Notes: generated by a model from the letters alone, not told the origin. Shown: positions 44,157 through 54,167, counted from the first letter of the stretch. The stretch is DNA of 64,000 bases from Lachnospiraceae bacterium (GCA_910576125.1 CAJTHM010000002.1:186001-250000), one strand, 5' to 3'. Program-made: numbers and translations.

Positions 44157-44675
44157 GTGGCGAGTTTAATGGAGAACCTGATTGAAGTGCTCAGTCAGGA
44201 AAGCGAGGAATACAAGGGACTTCTGGCCTTGTCCCAGAAGAAGATGCGGATCATCGCGAGTGCGAACCTAGAAGATTTACAGAGAATCACGGATGATGAA
44301 CAGGAGGTGGTGGGCAGGCTCAGCCGTCTGGAGAAGAGACGGATTGAGGTGACTGCGGATATCGCCAATGTTTTGAACAAGGATGTTGAGACAATGAAAC
44401 TGACCAACCTGATTGAAATGATGTCAGCCAGGCCTGAAGATAAGGCGAAGCTGGAGGAGATTCATGGCAGGTTGAGGGATGTCGTCCGGGAAGTACAGCG
44501 GACGAACGAGCAGAACAGGGAACTGCTGGAGGAAGCACTGGAATTGGTGAACTTCGAGATGAACATGCTGCAGGCTTACAAGGCAGCGCCGGAGACTGCC
44601 AATTACACCAAAGGCGCCTGCAATTCCGGAGCGCAGATGGGTGTGGACAGCGGAAGTTTTGATGCAAAGCAATAA
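44157..44675 (+). CDS. flgN: Flagellar export chaperone FlgN
   Basis: 172 residues, almost entirely helical (LMENLIEVLSQESEEYKGLLALSQKKMRII, quoted in part, then ITDDEQEVVGRLSRLEKRR). This matches the FlgN family that holds the hook-filament proteins FlgK and FlgL before export. The GTG start at 44157 has AAGGAG seven bases upstream; an ATG 12 bases later is the alternative. It lies 8 bases after flgM and 30 bases before flgK. Confidence 0.88.
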   Translation: MASLMENLIEVLSQESEEYKGLLALSQKKMRIIASANLEDLQRITDDEQEVVGRLSRLEKRRIEVTADIANVLNKDVETMKLTNLIEMMSARPEDKAKLEEIHGRLRDVVREVQRTNEQNRELLEEALELVNFEMNMLQAYKAAPETANYTKGACNSGAQMGVDSGSFDAKQ

Positions 44676-44705
44676 CATTCTTATAGAAACGTTGAGGTGA
44701 TTATT

Positions 44706-46526
44706 ATGCCACTAATGGGTAGTTTATATGTTGGTTCATCAGGATTACAGACCAGTCAGAATGCGCTGAACACCACAGCGCATAATCTTACTAACACGGA
44801 GACCACCGGCTTTGTCAGACAGCAGGTGCAGCAGTCTTCCAGAAGTTATCTGAAGCTTTCCGTAGACGTCAAGTCCGTCAACAACAAGCAGGTGGGCTTG
44901 GGCGTCACTTATTCCAGAGTAAAACATGTAAGGGATTATTTCCTTGACAAAATATACCGCAGGGAATCCGGGCGCAGTATGTTCTATGAAGTGTCCACCG
45001 AAGTCATGGAAGAGGTGGAGGGGCAGCTGGGCGAGATGCACGGCGAGGCTTTCCAGACTTCCATCGAGGACTTCTGGACGGCTATCCAGGAGCTGGCCAA
45101 GGATCCTGCCAGTTCGGTGACCCAGGGGCTCCTGGTCCAGAGGGGCACACAGCTGATTCAGCGCGCCCAGGCGGTCTATTCAGGCCTTTCCGCCTATCAG
45201 AACAATCTGAACATGCAGATTAGGGATCAGGTGGACAAAATCAATTCCTATGGGAAGAGGATACTGGAGCTGAACGATGCCATCCGGAAAATCGAGGCCG
45301 GCGGCGTAGAACAGGCCAACGACCTGAGGGATACCAGGGATCTGCTGCTGGATGAACTGTCCGAGATGGCGAACATCAACTACGGCGAGTCCGTGAACGG
45401 GGATGTCTGGGTGCAGATAGAGGGCGTGGACTTCGTGAAAGGGCCCAGATGCTTCGAGATGGGTGTTTTTGCGAATGAGGAGACGGGGTTCTATACGCCG
45501 TTCTGGCCTCAGAACGCATCCTATACAGAAGATGCCGACGGCAACAAAATCTATACCGAAGAGAGCATCAGCAACGCCCATGTGTTCAAGTTCAACAGGG
45601 AAATTTCCTCGGATCTGAACACGGATATCGGCGGCCTGAAAGCCATGATTCTGGCCAGAGGCGACCACAGGGCGAATTATACGGATGTGGCCACCAAAGA
45701 GGCCTACAACAGCAATCAGAGCATCGTTTCCCAGTCCGTTATCATGAATGTACAGGCGGAGTTCGATCAGCTGATTCACAATATCGCCACGAAGATAAAT
45801 GAGATTCTGGGCACGGCGGCCGGAGTCACCACAGGGAACGTGACTTATAAGGACGAGAATGGCCAGAATGTGACCCTTAATAATGCACAGTATTGTCTGG
45901 CAGATTCAAATGGATATATGCGCAAGGATGACGGAAGCCCCATTCAGATGTTCGTCACAAACTCCGGCAGCGGATATAAGAAAGTGACGCTGACAGGGCC
46001 CCTGACGGATGCGGCAGGCAATCCTGTTCTGGATGCGGACGGCAATCCGATTCAGAGCGGCGATGTCTGGGTATATGTCCCGGAAGATGCGAATGACCCC
46101 AGCAGCCTCCTCACCATCTCGAACCTTCAGATAGATCAGGAACTGAAGCAGAAGCCATCCATGCTGGGCTTCAGGCTGGAGGACGGCTCCGAGGACAAGG
46201 CTACGGCCAACGCCCTGGTGGATGCTTTTAAGGATGAGAGCTATACTCTGAACCCGAACATATCAAAGCGTTCCTCTTTCGTCAGCTACTATACGGATCT
46301 GGTGTCCCAGATAGCGAATACCGGCTATGTGAGCAGGAGCATATACACGGACCAGCAGAGCATCATGGAGTCCATCAATGGCGCAAGAGAACAGGTAATA
46401 GGCGTCTCCTCCGATGAGGAGCTGTCTAATATGGTAAAATTCCAGAATGCCTACAACGCTTCCAGCCGTTACATAAACGTCATAGACGAGATGCTGGAGC
46501 ATCTGCTGAGCACACTGGGAGTATAG
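44706..46526 (+). CDS. flgK: Flagellar hook-associated protein 1 FlgK (first copy)
   Basis: 606 residues from ATG 44706 (GAGGTG upstream). The N-terminal rod/hook-type motif SGLQTSQNALNTTAHNLTNTET and the C-terminal SNMVKFQNAYNASSRYINVIDEMLEHLL helix form the D0/D1 core. The middle (about 260-530) is a variable region. It forms the first hook-filament junction ring. A second FlgK homologue follows 33 bases downstream; the two share only the terminal domains, so they are not recent duplicates. Confidence 0.92.
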   Translation: MPLMGSLYVGSSGLQTSQNALNTTAHNLTNTETTGFVRQQVQQSSRSYLKLSVDVKSVNNKQVGLGVTYSRVKHVRDYFLDKIYRRESGRSMFYEVSTEVMEEVEGQLGEMHGEAFQTSIEDFWTAIQELAKDPASSVTQGLLVQRGTQLIQRAQAVYSGLSAYQNNLNMQIRDQVDKINSYGKRILELNDAIRKIEAGGVEQANDLRDTRDLLLDELSEMANINYGESVNGDVWVQIEGVDFVKGPRCFEMGVFANEETGFYTPFWPQNASYTEDADGNKIYTEESISNAHVFKFNREISSDLNTDIGGLKAMILARGDHRANYTDVATKEAYNSNQSIVSQSVIMNVQAEFDQLIHNIATKINEILGTAAGVTTGNVTYKDENGQNVTLNNAQYCLADSNGYMRKDDGSPIQMFVTNSGSGYKKVTLTGPLTDAAGNPVLDADGNPIQSGDVWVYVPEDANDPSSLLTISNLQIDQELKQKPSMLGFRLEDGSEDKATANALVDAFKDESYTLNPNISKRSSFVSYYTDLVSQIANTGYVSRSIYTDQQSIMESINGAREQVIGVSSDEELSNMVKFQNAYNASSRYINVIDEMLEHLLSTLGV

Positions 46527-46559
46527 TAGATTGATTCTCCAAAAAGGAGGTAGGGATAA

Positions 46560-48569
46560 ATGCCATCACAATTTTTCGGATTGAATATAGCATATACGGG
46601 ACTGCTGGCCAGCAACGCAGCGCTGAACACCACGTCCAACAATATCGCCAACGTACAGACAGAAGGCTTCAGCAGACAGCAGGTGACCACCCAGGCCGCC
46701 AATGCCCTGCGGGTGTTCCAGACCTACGGCTGCGCCGGCGCCGGCGTGGAGACCCTTGCCATTGAGCGCGTCCGCGATGAATTCTATGACTTCAGATACT
46801 GGAACAACAATGAAAAAGTAGGCGAATACGGACAGAAGATATATTACATGGAACAGATAGAGACCTATTTCCATGATAACGGCACCAATGCCGGCTTCAA
46901 GACAGTCTTTGACCAGCTGATGATCACAGGCCTGCAGGAACTGATGAAGAATCCGTCCAGCCTGGCTTCCAAGGAGCAGTTCGTGGGCTACGCGGGCGCC
47001 CTGACGGAATACTTCAATAACGTGGCGGGCAACCTGGAGAAGCTGCAGAAAGACGTGAACGAGGAGATTAAGGTAAAGGTGGATGAAATCAATGCCATCG
47101 CCAGTGAGATTGCCGTCCTGAACAAACAGATCAACACCATCGAGCTCAAGGGCGTGAACGCCAATGAACTCCGCGACAGGCGTACGCTCCTGATAGACCA
47201 GCTCTCCGAAATCGTGGACGTAGAGATAAAAGAGACAAAAATCGAGGATACCAACAAGCCGGGCACCAGCACAGGCGGCAGCAGGTTCATCGTGAAAATT
47301 GCCGGTGGTCAGGTACTGGTGGACAATTATGAGTACAACAGCCTGAAATGCGTGTCCAGGACGGAAGACGAGAAAGTGAATCAGACGGATGTGGACGGCC
47401 TGTACAATGTGGTATGGGATGACGGGAACAACACCAAGTTCAACCTGTACGGCGGCGCCATAGGCGGGGCCCTTAAGGGTCTGGTGGATTTGAGGGACGG
47501 AAACAACGGAGAGAGCTTTTCGGGGCAGATTGTCGGCATAAATAATCAGAATCCCGGCGCTGCCGACCCCACTACCGTCACCGTGAAAGTAGATAAGCAT
47601 TACCTGACGGACTTGAATAAATGCAACCTCTCAGACAACGGCGGCGTCATCAAGCTGGGGAACAAGGAATATTACTACGATTCCTGGACGTACAGCGTCA
47701 GTTATAATGCCACCACACATGAGCCGGAATATACTTTTACTTTCAAGATGTCGAAACAGGCGGTTGGAAATGGGCCAATGGAAAATGTACAGGTCAATGC
47801 CTCGGCGGGTTCGACGGCATCCGTGGGCCAGAGCGTCGCTTATCAGGGCGTTCCCTATTACATGGCCCAGATGAACGAATGGATCCGGACATTCTCCCAG
47901 AAGTTCAACGATATCCTGACCAGCGGCTATGCGGGGGATCAGAAAGGAATCGAGATGTTCACCGCCAATATGTTGACGGAGAACAAACAGTATGTCTTCG
48001 GCGATAAGCATAGATATGACACGGAGTCCTATGAGGCCTATAAGGCCCGGGTAGATGCTCTGGTTGCCGGAGGAATGGCTCAGGCAGATGCAGAGGAAGC
48101 CGCCAAATTACAGATTGAAGTAGGCAAGGGTGTGACGAATCAGGACAATTATTACCTGATGACCGCCAAGTATTTTGATATCTCCTCCACCCTGGAGAAC
48201 GATCCCAGCCTTTTGGCCACCAAGAAAAATGCGAGCGACGGCCCGGAGCAGAAAGACCTGCTTGAGGACATCGGCAAGCTGGCCACCGACAAGGGCAGCA
48301 TGAGCTTCCGTGGCTGCTCCGCATCGGAATTCCTGCAGTGCATCCTTGGAGATGTGGCGCTGAACGCCAGCAGGGCCGAGACATTCTACAGCAGTTATGT
48401 GGACATTGCCGTCACCATCGATACCCAGAGGATATCCATCTCCGGCGTGGATGAGGACGAAGAGGCGGTGAACCTGGTGAAATACCAGAACGGATACAAT
48501 CTGGCGTCCAAGATGATACAGACACTGACAGAAGTGTATGACAGGCTCATACTGCAGACAGGCGTCTGA
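46560..48569 (+). CDS. flgK: Flagellar hook-associated protein 1 FlgK (second copy)
   Basis: 669 residues with AAAAAGGAGG before the ATG. It has the N-terminal motif NAALNTTSNNIANVQTEGFSRQQV, a canonical FlgK/hook signature closer to consensus than that of the upstream copy. A long helical D1 segment (about 90-230) leads to variable middle domains and the C-terminal EAVNLVKYQNGYNLASKMIQTLTEVYDRL. It may form part of the junction together with, or instead of, the first copy. Same operon and same chaperone. Confidence 0.92.
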   Translation: MPSQFFGLNIAYTGLLASNAALNTTSNNIANVQTEGFSRQQVTTQAANALRVFQTYGCAGAGVETLAIERVRDEFYDFRYWNNNEKVGEYGQKIYYMEQIETYFHDNGTNAGFKTVFDQLMITGLQELMKNPSSLASKEQFVGYAGALTEYFNNVAGNLEKLQKDVNEEIKVKVDEINAIASEIAVLNKQINTIELKGVNANELRDRRTLLIDQLSEIVDVEIKETKIEDTNKPGTSTGGSRFIVKIAGGQVLVDNYEYNSLKCVSRTEDEKVNQTDVDGLYNVVWDDGNNTKFNLYGGAIGGALKGLVDLRDGNNGESFSGQIVGINNQNPGAADPTTVTVKVDKHYLTDLNKCNLSDNGGVIKLGNKEYYYDSWTYSVSYNATTHEPEYTFTFKMSKQAVGNGPMENVQVNASAGSTASVGQSVAYQGVPYYMAQMNEWIRTFSQKFNDILTSGYAGDQKGIEMFTANMLTENKQYVFGDKHRYDTESYEAYKARVDALVAGGMAQADAEEAAKLQIEVGKGVTNQDNYYLMTAKYFDISSTLENDPSLLATKKNASDGPEQKDLLEDIGKLATDKGSMSFRGCSASEFLQCILGDVALNASRAETFYSSYVDIAVTIDTQRISISGVDEDEEAVNLVKYQNGYNLASKMIQTLTEVYDRLILQTGV

Positions 48570-48625
48570 GCCGCATTCTTTCAGATGCAGAGTTGCTTTT
48601 GACTGGCAGGAAGAGGAGATTTTCT

Positions 48626-50296
48626 ATGAGAATAACAAATAAAATCATGCAGCGCAATAACTTGTCGAATATCAATACCAACAAGATATATAAGGATAAA
48701 CTGAGCACCCAGATGTCCACCCAGAAGAAGATAAACCGTCCTTCCGAGGATCCGGTGGTGGCCATCCGCTCCCTGCGGCTGCGCAGCAATGTGACGGAGA
48801 TAACCCAGTACTACAGCAAGAATATTCCCGATGCAGAGAGCTGGCTGAAGATTACAGAGGACGCGCTGTCCAAGCTGTCCGATGTCATCTCCAACATGGC
48901 GGCCCAGTGCACCAGGGGCACCAACTCCGACTTCACCAGCACTGACAGGGGGACGATTCTGGAGCAGCTCAAGCTCCTGTCCGATGAAGTCTATGCTACC
49001 GGGGACGCGGACTTCGCGGGAAGATACGTGTTCACCGGATATCGGACGGATACGCCGCTGAGCTTTCTGGCGGAGCAGGAGAGGAATTATACCATCACGG
49101 AGCAGCTGGATAAGAATGCGCTGGATTTGTTTACCAGTGTGAATACTGGGAAAGTGCTTGACATCAATTCGGCAAATTATAATGATCCGAATTATAGTGG
49201 TATTAATGAGAATGATATTACGTCCGTGGATGTCCATCGTATCAGGCTGGCATATAATAACTGTGTGGATGGCAAGACTGCAGGCGGCGATGATATAGTA
49301 CCTGTGATTTCCTTTGTGACAGGGGCCAATTCGGATGGGACTGTCAATACAAAGGTGTGGGCGGATGGAGATCCGCTGACGACAGATAATACTACTACGC
49401 CCCCATTTACGAAATATCAGATTAAAAAAGTGAATTATGCTGACGATCCCTATTCTCAGGTTGCCGGCGATGCTGACGCTGTCATATATGTCCCTGAGAC
49501 CGGAGAACTGCTTTTCGGAGATAATGCCTACAAAGCTTTGATGGAGACGAAGGACGATGCGGCGACATCCAACGTAAACGAGGGTGAAATCCGCATCACA
49601 TATCAAAAGAGCCACTGGGATAAGGGTGATTTGCGGCCTGAACATTATTTCGCCTGCGAGGCTGACAAAGTAGATGATGCCGGAGCGGTAGTGACGGATG
49701 AGAATGGCGTTGCCCTCAGGGTCAACTACAACGACACCTACCTGACCACCAACAGCGAGCGCCAGGCCATCGAATATGACGTAGGATTCAACCAGACTAT
49801 CCGCATCAATTCCAGAGCGGACGAGTGCTTCAACCACGGCATCGGCAGAGAGGTGGACGATGTCATCAATGCCATGCAGCAGGTCGTTGATTTGGAGAAA
49901 GCCCAGGCGGATCTCAAGGCCATCAAGGAAAAACTGAGTGATGGAGACCCGGGCCATGCTATTTTGCAGAAGCAGCTGGACGCAGTGGAGAAAGCCCTGG
50001 GCTATGCCAAGGACAAAGAGCAGAAAATGTTCGAGAGCGGCATCACCGCTTTCCAGAAATACCTGAATGAAGCCAATGTGTGCGTCACCGCCTGCGGTTC
50101 CAGAGGCAGCAAGCTGGATCTGATCAAGAACAGATCCCAGAACCAGAAGACCACCTATGAGACATTGAAGAGCGAGAACGAGGACATCGACATCACTGAG
50201 GTGGCGATAAAGCTCACCAGCGCGGAACTGACCTATGACGCGGCTTTGATGGCGGCAGGAAAGGTCATGAAGACCACATTGTTGGATTTCATCTGA
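48626..50296 (+). CDS. flgL: Flagellar hook-associated protein 3 FlgL, with large variable insert
   Basis: 556 residues from ATG 48626 (GAGGAGA upstream), well above the roughly 300 usual for FlgL. The N-terminus RITNKIMQRNNLSNINTNK, KINRPSEDPVVAIR and FAGRYVFTGYRTDTPL, and the C-terminus TYETLKSENEDIDITEVAIKLT, are typical. The excess is a central insert (about 165-390) whose DNA is visibly more A+T-rich than the ends, consistent with an exchanged surface domain. Junction protein between FlgK and the filament. Confidence 0.9.
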   Translation: MRITNKIMQRNNLSNINTNKIYKDKLSTQMSTQKKINRPSEDPVVAIRSLRLRSNVTEITQYYSKNIPDAESWLKITEDALSKLSDVISNMAAQCTRGTNSDFTSTDRGTILEQLKLLSDEVYATGDADFAGRYVFTGYRTDTPLSFLAEQERNYTITEQLDKNALDLFTSVNTGKVLDINSANYNDPNYSGINENDITSVDVHRIRLAYNNCVDGKTAGGDDIVPVISFVTGANSDGTVNTKVWADGDPLTTDNTTTPPFTKYQIKKVNYADDPYSQVAGDADAVIYVPETGELLFGDNAYKALMETKDDAATSNVNEGEIRITYQKSHWDKGDLRPEHYFACEADKVDDAGAVVTDENGVALRVNYNDTYLTTNSERQAIEYDVGFNQTIRINSRADECFNHGIGREVDDVINAMQQVVDLEKAQADLKAIKEKLSDGDPGHAILQKQLDAVEKALGYAKDKEQKMFESGITAFQKYLNEANVCVTACGSRGSKLDLIKNRSQNQKTTYETLKSENEDIDITEVAIKLTSAELTYDAALMAAGKVMKTTLLDFI

Positions 50297-50352
50297 TTTG
50301 TGCAGACTGATTTTCCGGAATCCGGGTCTCTGGCAGGGATCAGATGAAAGGA

Positions 50353-50386
50353 GTTTTCCGGTTCAAAAGGAATGGAACCGGAAAAC
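50353..50386 (+). promoter_or_regulatory. Hairpin with GGA loop before fliW (candidate CsrA site)
   Basis: A perfect 12-bp stem (GTTTTCCGGTTC at 50353-50364 with 50375-50386) has a 10-base loop AAAAGGAATG. A GGA exposed in a hairpin loop is the hallmark of CsrA binding. It lies 53 bases before the fliW start in the fliW-csrA transcript, so CsrA self-control is possible. The binding is inference. Confidence 0.5.
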
Positions 50387-50439
50387 GTGGAGTCAGATTG
50401 CACACAGCGGCAGATTGACGCAGATAGGAGCAGATTACC

Positions 50440-50898
50440 ATGAAGATTCAGACTAAGATTTTCGGTGAGATAGAGATTTCGGAAGACAAGATAGTGATAT
50501 TCCAGGACGGCATCATCGGCTTTCCGGAGCTGAAGCGCTTTGCCCTCCTCCATGACGAGGAAAGAGGCGCGGGAGCGGGCATCCGTTTCCTGCAGTCCCT
50601 GGATGAGCCGGGCTTCGCCATGCCCGTGATGGATCCTCTGGCAGTGAAGCCGGACTATGACCCGGAGGTGGACGATGAGCTGCTGGCCAGCGCCGGAAAT
50701 ATCAGCGAGGACAATCTGCTGGTGCTTGTGACGGTGTCCATTCCCGGCGACCTGACCAAGATGAGCGTGAATCTCCAGGGGCCTATCATCATCAATATCG
50801 ATGAGCACAAGGCCTGCCAGCTTATCGTGGAGAACGGAAATTATCCTGTCAAATTCCCCGTCTATGACATACTGCAGGCGAGAAAGGCAGGTGTGTAG
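50440..50898 (+). CDS. fliW: Flagellar assembly factor FliW
   Basis: 152 residues matching FliW: TKIFGEIEISEDKIVIFQDGIIGFPELKRF (quoted in part), then FLQSLDEPGFAMPVMDP, VLVTVSIPGDLTKMSVNLQGPIIIN and YPVKFPVYD. FliW binds either flagellin or CsrA. When flagellin is secreted, FliW is freed to sequester CsrA, and flagellin translation resumes. Its stop codon is 1 base before the csrA start, so the antagonists are made in a fixed ratio. Confidence 0.95.
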   Translation: MKIQTKIFGEIEISEDKIVIFQDGIIGFPELKRFALLHDEERGAGAGIRFLQSLDEPGFAMPVMDPLAVKPDYDPEVDDELLASAGNISEDNLLVLVTVSIPGDLTKMSVNLQGPIIINIDEHKACQLIVENGNYPVKFPVYDILQARKAGV

Positions 50899-50899
50899 G

Positions 50900-51118
50900 A
50901 TGCTGGCTCTGTCTAGGAAGAAGAACGAGGCGATTATTATCAGCAATAACGTGGAGGTCACCATCCTGGAGGTAAAAGGCGACCAGGTCAAGATAGGCAT
51001 CACTGCCCCCAAGGATGTGCCCATCTACCGTAAGGAAGTGTACCAGCAGATTCAGGATGCCAACAAGGATGCCGTCAGCGCGGATGGCATGGAGGCGCTG
51101 AAGACCTTTTTAGGATAG
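50900..51118 (+). CDS. csrA: Translational regulator CsrA
   Basis: 72 residues, MLALSRKKNEAIIISNNVEVTILEV. The true start is ATG 50900, directly after the fliW stop. Conserved residues LxLxRKxxE, the GDQVKIGITAP turn and VPIYRKEVYQQI are present; the dimer binds ANGGA sites in mRNA leaders. The C-terminal extension (about 55-72) is typical of Firmicutes. The ribosome site lies in the fliW 3' end (GGCAGGTG), which supports translational coupling. Confidence 0.95.
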   Translation: MLALSRKKNEAIIISNNVEVTILEVKGDQVKIGITAPKDVPIYRKEVYQQIQDANKDAVSADGMEALKTFLG

Positions 51119-51195
51119 ATGCGGAAGAAGCGCAGTGTTCCTCATGGTGCGATTTGTGCATGGCTGTGCGGTTCGCAAAACAGCTGTATAGGATG

Positions 51196-51244
51196 ATGCC
51201 CTGCGGCAGCGGCTCCCGGACAATGGGAACTGCCCGCAGGGCAT
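51196..51244 (+). terminator. Strong G+C-rich hairpin after csrA, terminator-like
   Basis: A 14-bp stem with one bulge (ATGCCCTGCGGCAG with 51230-51244). An inner TCCC/GGGA stem exposes GGACAAT. Only three Ts follow, so termination may be weak or Rho-assisted. The exposed GGA could also attract CsrA. The rest of 51119-51414 holds a sigma-28 promoter and no gene. Confidence 0.5.
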
Positions 51245-51310
51245 TTGCATATCAATGGGCGATTGTCATGAACAGAAGCCGGAATGTAACCAATTTTTCG
51301 GACTTTTGGT

Positions 51311-51337
51311 TAATTTTTCGGAGAAAGACTCCGATAA
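51311..51337 (+). promoter_or_regulatory. Sigma-28 promoter of the flaG-fliD-fliS operon
   Basis: TAAT at 51311-51314, 15 bases, then TCCGATAA at 51330-51337, a close match to TAAA-N15-GCCGATAA. It lies about 78 bases before the flaG start. Confidence 0.7.
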
Positions 51338-51414
51338 AACAAATAGACGCAAAGGAATATCGGAAACAGGATGTTTCCGGTGTGCGGATGTAAAAATACA
51401 AGGAGGTGTGGAAC

Positions 51415-51849
51415 GTGGCAATAGAACCTATTTCAAGTGTAATGACAATTCAGGCACAGGGAAGTGTAGTGCAGAAGCCACAGGCTCCCGCTGAGGCGGA
51501 GAAGCCGGAAAGCAGCAGCGCCAGCACCACGGCGGCTGTGGAGTACGTAGACAAGACGACCAGCGTGGTGGAGAACGCCCAAGAGAAAGGCCAGTCCAAC
51601 AACGGCGAGCAGAGCCAGGACCAGCAGGCCTATCACGAGAAAATTCGCAAGGCCGTGGAGACCCTGAACAAGAAGATGCCCAATTCCGAGGCGGTGTTCG
51701 GCATCCATGAGGACACCAACCGCGTCACCATCAAAATCGTGGACAAGAGCACCAAGGAGGTCATCAAAGAACTGCCTCCCGAGAAGACTCTCGACATGAT
51801 TGCCAGAGTCTGGGAGATGGCGGGCATCCTGATTGACGAGAGAATGTGA
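51415..51849 (+). CDS. flaG: FlaG-family flagellar protein
   Basis: 144 residues from GTG 51415, eight bases after AAGGAGG. A disordered Ser/Glu/Gln-rich N-terminal half is followed by the FlaG domain: AVETLNKKMPNSEAVFGIHEDTNRVTIKIVD (quoted in part), then EVIKELPPEKTLDMIARVWEMAGILIDERM (in part). FlaG affects filament length, and its gene commonly precedes fliD, as here. First gene of a sigma-28 operon. Confidence 0.9.
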   Translation: MAIEPISSVMTIQAQGSVVQKPQAPAEAEKPESSSASTTAAVEYVDKTTSVVENAQEKGQSNNGEQSQDQQAYHEKIRKAVETLNKKMPNSEAVFGIHEDTNRVTIKIVDKSTKEVIKELPPEKTLDMIARVWEMAGILIDERM

Positions 51850-52046
51850 CATCGGGGAGGGGCGATTCCCCCGGAGGCAGCAAGCTGAGAGATTCCGGAT
51901 ATCATTGGCGCTGTCGCTGAATCATCAAAAACCACGACTCACGCAGCCGTGCGGCATTGCACGAGCCCGGGGGGCGAACGTCTCCGGAGGCGAGGGGGAC
52001 AGCCAGTTCCGAAATAAAGACAGAGTGTAGAAAGGATGGATGGAAT

Positions 52047-54167
52047 ATGCCCATGAGATTGAGCGGCCTGATGTCCGGCATGGATACGGAAAGCATTATC
52101 CAGCAGCTGGTAGAGGCCAAGAAGACAAAAGTAACGAAAGCGGTCAAGGCACAGAAATCGCTGAAGTATAAGCAGGACGCGTGGAAGAGCCTGAACACGC
52201 AGGTTCTGAATCTGTACAACAAGTCCCTGAACAACATGCGTTTTCAGAGCTCTTTCATCAAGAAGACCACCAAAGTGTCCAACAGCAGCGTGGTGTCCGT
52301 CATCACTGGCGATGGCGCTATGAACAGCGTGCAGAGCCTGAAAGTGAATAACCTGGCGAAGACAGGATATCTGACTGGCGGAGAGCTTCCATCGACTGTT
52401 AAGGTTACGGAGGATGGGGAGACAAAGGATGTAGATGTGACCGGCAAGACGACACTGGGCCAGCTGGGCTTTACAAGCGGCGGCAGCGGCAGCATCAGAG
52501 TGAAGACAAGCGACGGTGTCACGAATATCGAAGTCAATGAGAACACCACCATCGACAGCTTCATCTCAGCTCTGAAGAGTGCGGGATTGAGCGCGAATTT
52601 CGATGAGGCTAACGGAAGAATTCATATTGCAGCCAAGTCTTCCGGTACGAAGAATGATTTCTCCATTATAGCCAATAACTTAGGCGGGGCAGAAGCGCTG
52701 AAGAATCTGAAGCTGAGTAATGCGAATGAGCAGGTAGAGGCTGAGTATAAGTCCATTATTGACAATGAAGCGGATACGATTACGGCAAGAAAGGCGGCAA
52801 AGCTGTCAAACCTTACCGCCAACTGGAACAGTCTGCTTGCAAAACGTGAGAATATTCTGAAATCTTTCAGTGAGGACGACCTTAAAAAGATTGCCGATAA
52901 GATGCCTGCAGGCGATGCTGCCAAAGACAAATTGTTCGATGCCAATGGAAAGCTGAAAGAGGATGTGGACTTCAGCACATTGACGGATGATGACTGGGGC
53001 GCAATCAATAGTGCGATTCAGAGTGTGGCAGCAGATGCTACCACAAATCTTGGAAATGGAACTCTCACAGAGGCGGATAAAGAGGTATGGCAGGCGACCG
53101 CCGATGCGATGAAAGTATGGACGGATAACCAGCAGAGTATTACCGATGTGGAAGATAACTTTGTGAAAGATGCTAATGGCAAGGTGCAGGTGGACGCTAA
53201 CGGCAAACCCGCGCTAACCCCTGCTGTGCTGACGGATGTGGAGAATGAAGTAAAGGCTGAAGTCCAGGCAGCAAAGGAGGCACTGGCTCAATTGAAGACA
53301 GATGCCAGCAGCAGCGGGGCTACAAAGACCATTGCCGAAGATGCTGAGATTGAATTAAATGGCGTGAAATACACATCAGATAAGAATACTTTTGCAGTCA
53401 ACGGCCTGACCCTGACAGTCAGCGCGACGACGGCACCTGGAGAGTCAGTCACCATCACCACCGAAGACGACACCGACGGCATCTACGACATGATTAAGAA
53501 CTTCTTCAAGGAGTACAATACCTTAATCAACCAGATGGATAAGCTGTACAACGCGGATTCCGCCAAAGGCTATGAACCCCTCACCGACGAGGAAAAGGAT
53601 GCCATGTCCGACAGCGCCATCGAGGAGTGGGAGAAGAAAATCAAGGATTCCATCCTCCGCAAGGACAGCGTCCTGGGCACGTTCTCCGGCGTCCTGAAGC
53701 AGATTATGATGGAGGGCGTGGAAGTCAACGGAAAGATGATGTACCTTTCCAACTTCGGCATCAATACGCTGAACTACTTCTCCGCCGCCGACAACGAGAG
53801 GAATGCCTACCATATCGATGGCGACCCCGATGATTCGGAGACTTCCGGCAATGCCGACAAGCTGAAGACTATGATTGCCAACGACCCTGATACAGTTGTG
53901 TCTTTCTTCACGCAGCTGTCCAAGAAGATGTACAACGAGATGTTCGAACAGATGAAAGGCAGGGAAGGGTATAGTTCCGCGATGACCGTCTATGACGACA
54001 AGAAGATGCAGTCCGATTACGACGATTATACCACAAAAATCAAAGAATTGGAAAAGAAGCTTGCAGATTATGAAGATAAGTGGTATGCTAAATTTGCGGC
54101 AATGGAGACAGCTCTGGCCAAAATGCAGAACAATGCCAGCGCTGTGACATCCCTGCTGGGTGGCTGA
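52047..54167 (+). CDS. fliD: Flagellar filament cap protein FliD
   Basis: 706 residues from ATG 52047 (GGATGG upstream); upstream in-frame sequence has no ribosome site. The N-terminus MRLSGLMSGMDTESIIQQLVEAKK and the C-terminal coiled coil KIKELEKKLADYEDKWYAKFAAMETALAKM (in part) are FliD hallmarks. The region of about 230-470 is longer and more A+T-rich than the ends and encodes a helical, Ala/Asp-rich insert. It caps the growing filament and folds flagellin. It is exported with FliT-type help; a FliT-like gene follows two genes downstream. Confidence 0.93.
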   Translation: MPMRLSGLMSGMDTESIIQQLVEAKKTKVTKAVKAQKSLKYKQDAWKSLNTQVLNLYNKSLNNMRFQSSFIKKTTKVSNSSVVSVITGDGAMNSVQSLKVNNLAKTGYLTGGELPSTVKVTEDGETKDVDVTGKTTLGQLGFTSGGSGSIRVKTSDGVTNIEVNENTTIDSFISALKSAGLSANFDEANGRIHIAAKSSGTKNDFSIIANNLGGAEALKNLKLSNANEQVEAEYKSIIDNEADTITARKAAKLSNLTANWNSLLAKRENILKSFSEDDLKKIADKMPAGDAAKDKLFDANGKLKEDVDFSTLTDDDWGAINSAIQSVAADATTNLGNGTLTEADKEVWQATADAMKVWTDNQQSITDVEDNFVKDANGKVQVDANGKPALTPAVLTDVENEVKAEVQAAKEALAQLKTDASSSGATKTIAEDAEIELNGVKYTSDKNTFAVNGLTLTVSATTAPGESVTITTEDDTDGIYDMIKNFFKEYNTLINQMDKLYNADSAKGYEPLTDEEKDAMSDSAIEEWEKKIKDSILRKDSVLGTFSGVLKQIMMEGVEVNGKMMYLSNFGINTLNYFSAADNERNAYHIDGDPDDSETSGNADKLKTMIANDPDTVVSFFTQLSKKMYNEMFEQMKGREGYSSAMTVYDDKKMQSDYDDYTTKIKELEKKLADYEDKWYAKFAAMETALAKMQNNASAVTSLLGG

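Noticed and set aside
51957..52046. 30-codon upstream extension of FliD
   Set aside because: Homology begins at MRLSGLMSG and only ATG 52047 has a nearby purine-rich site.
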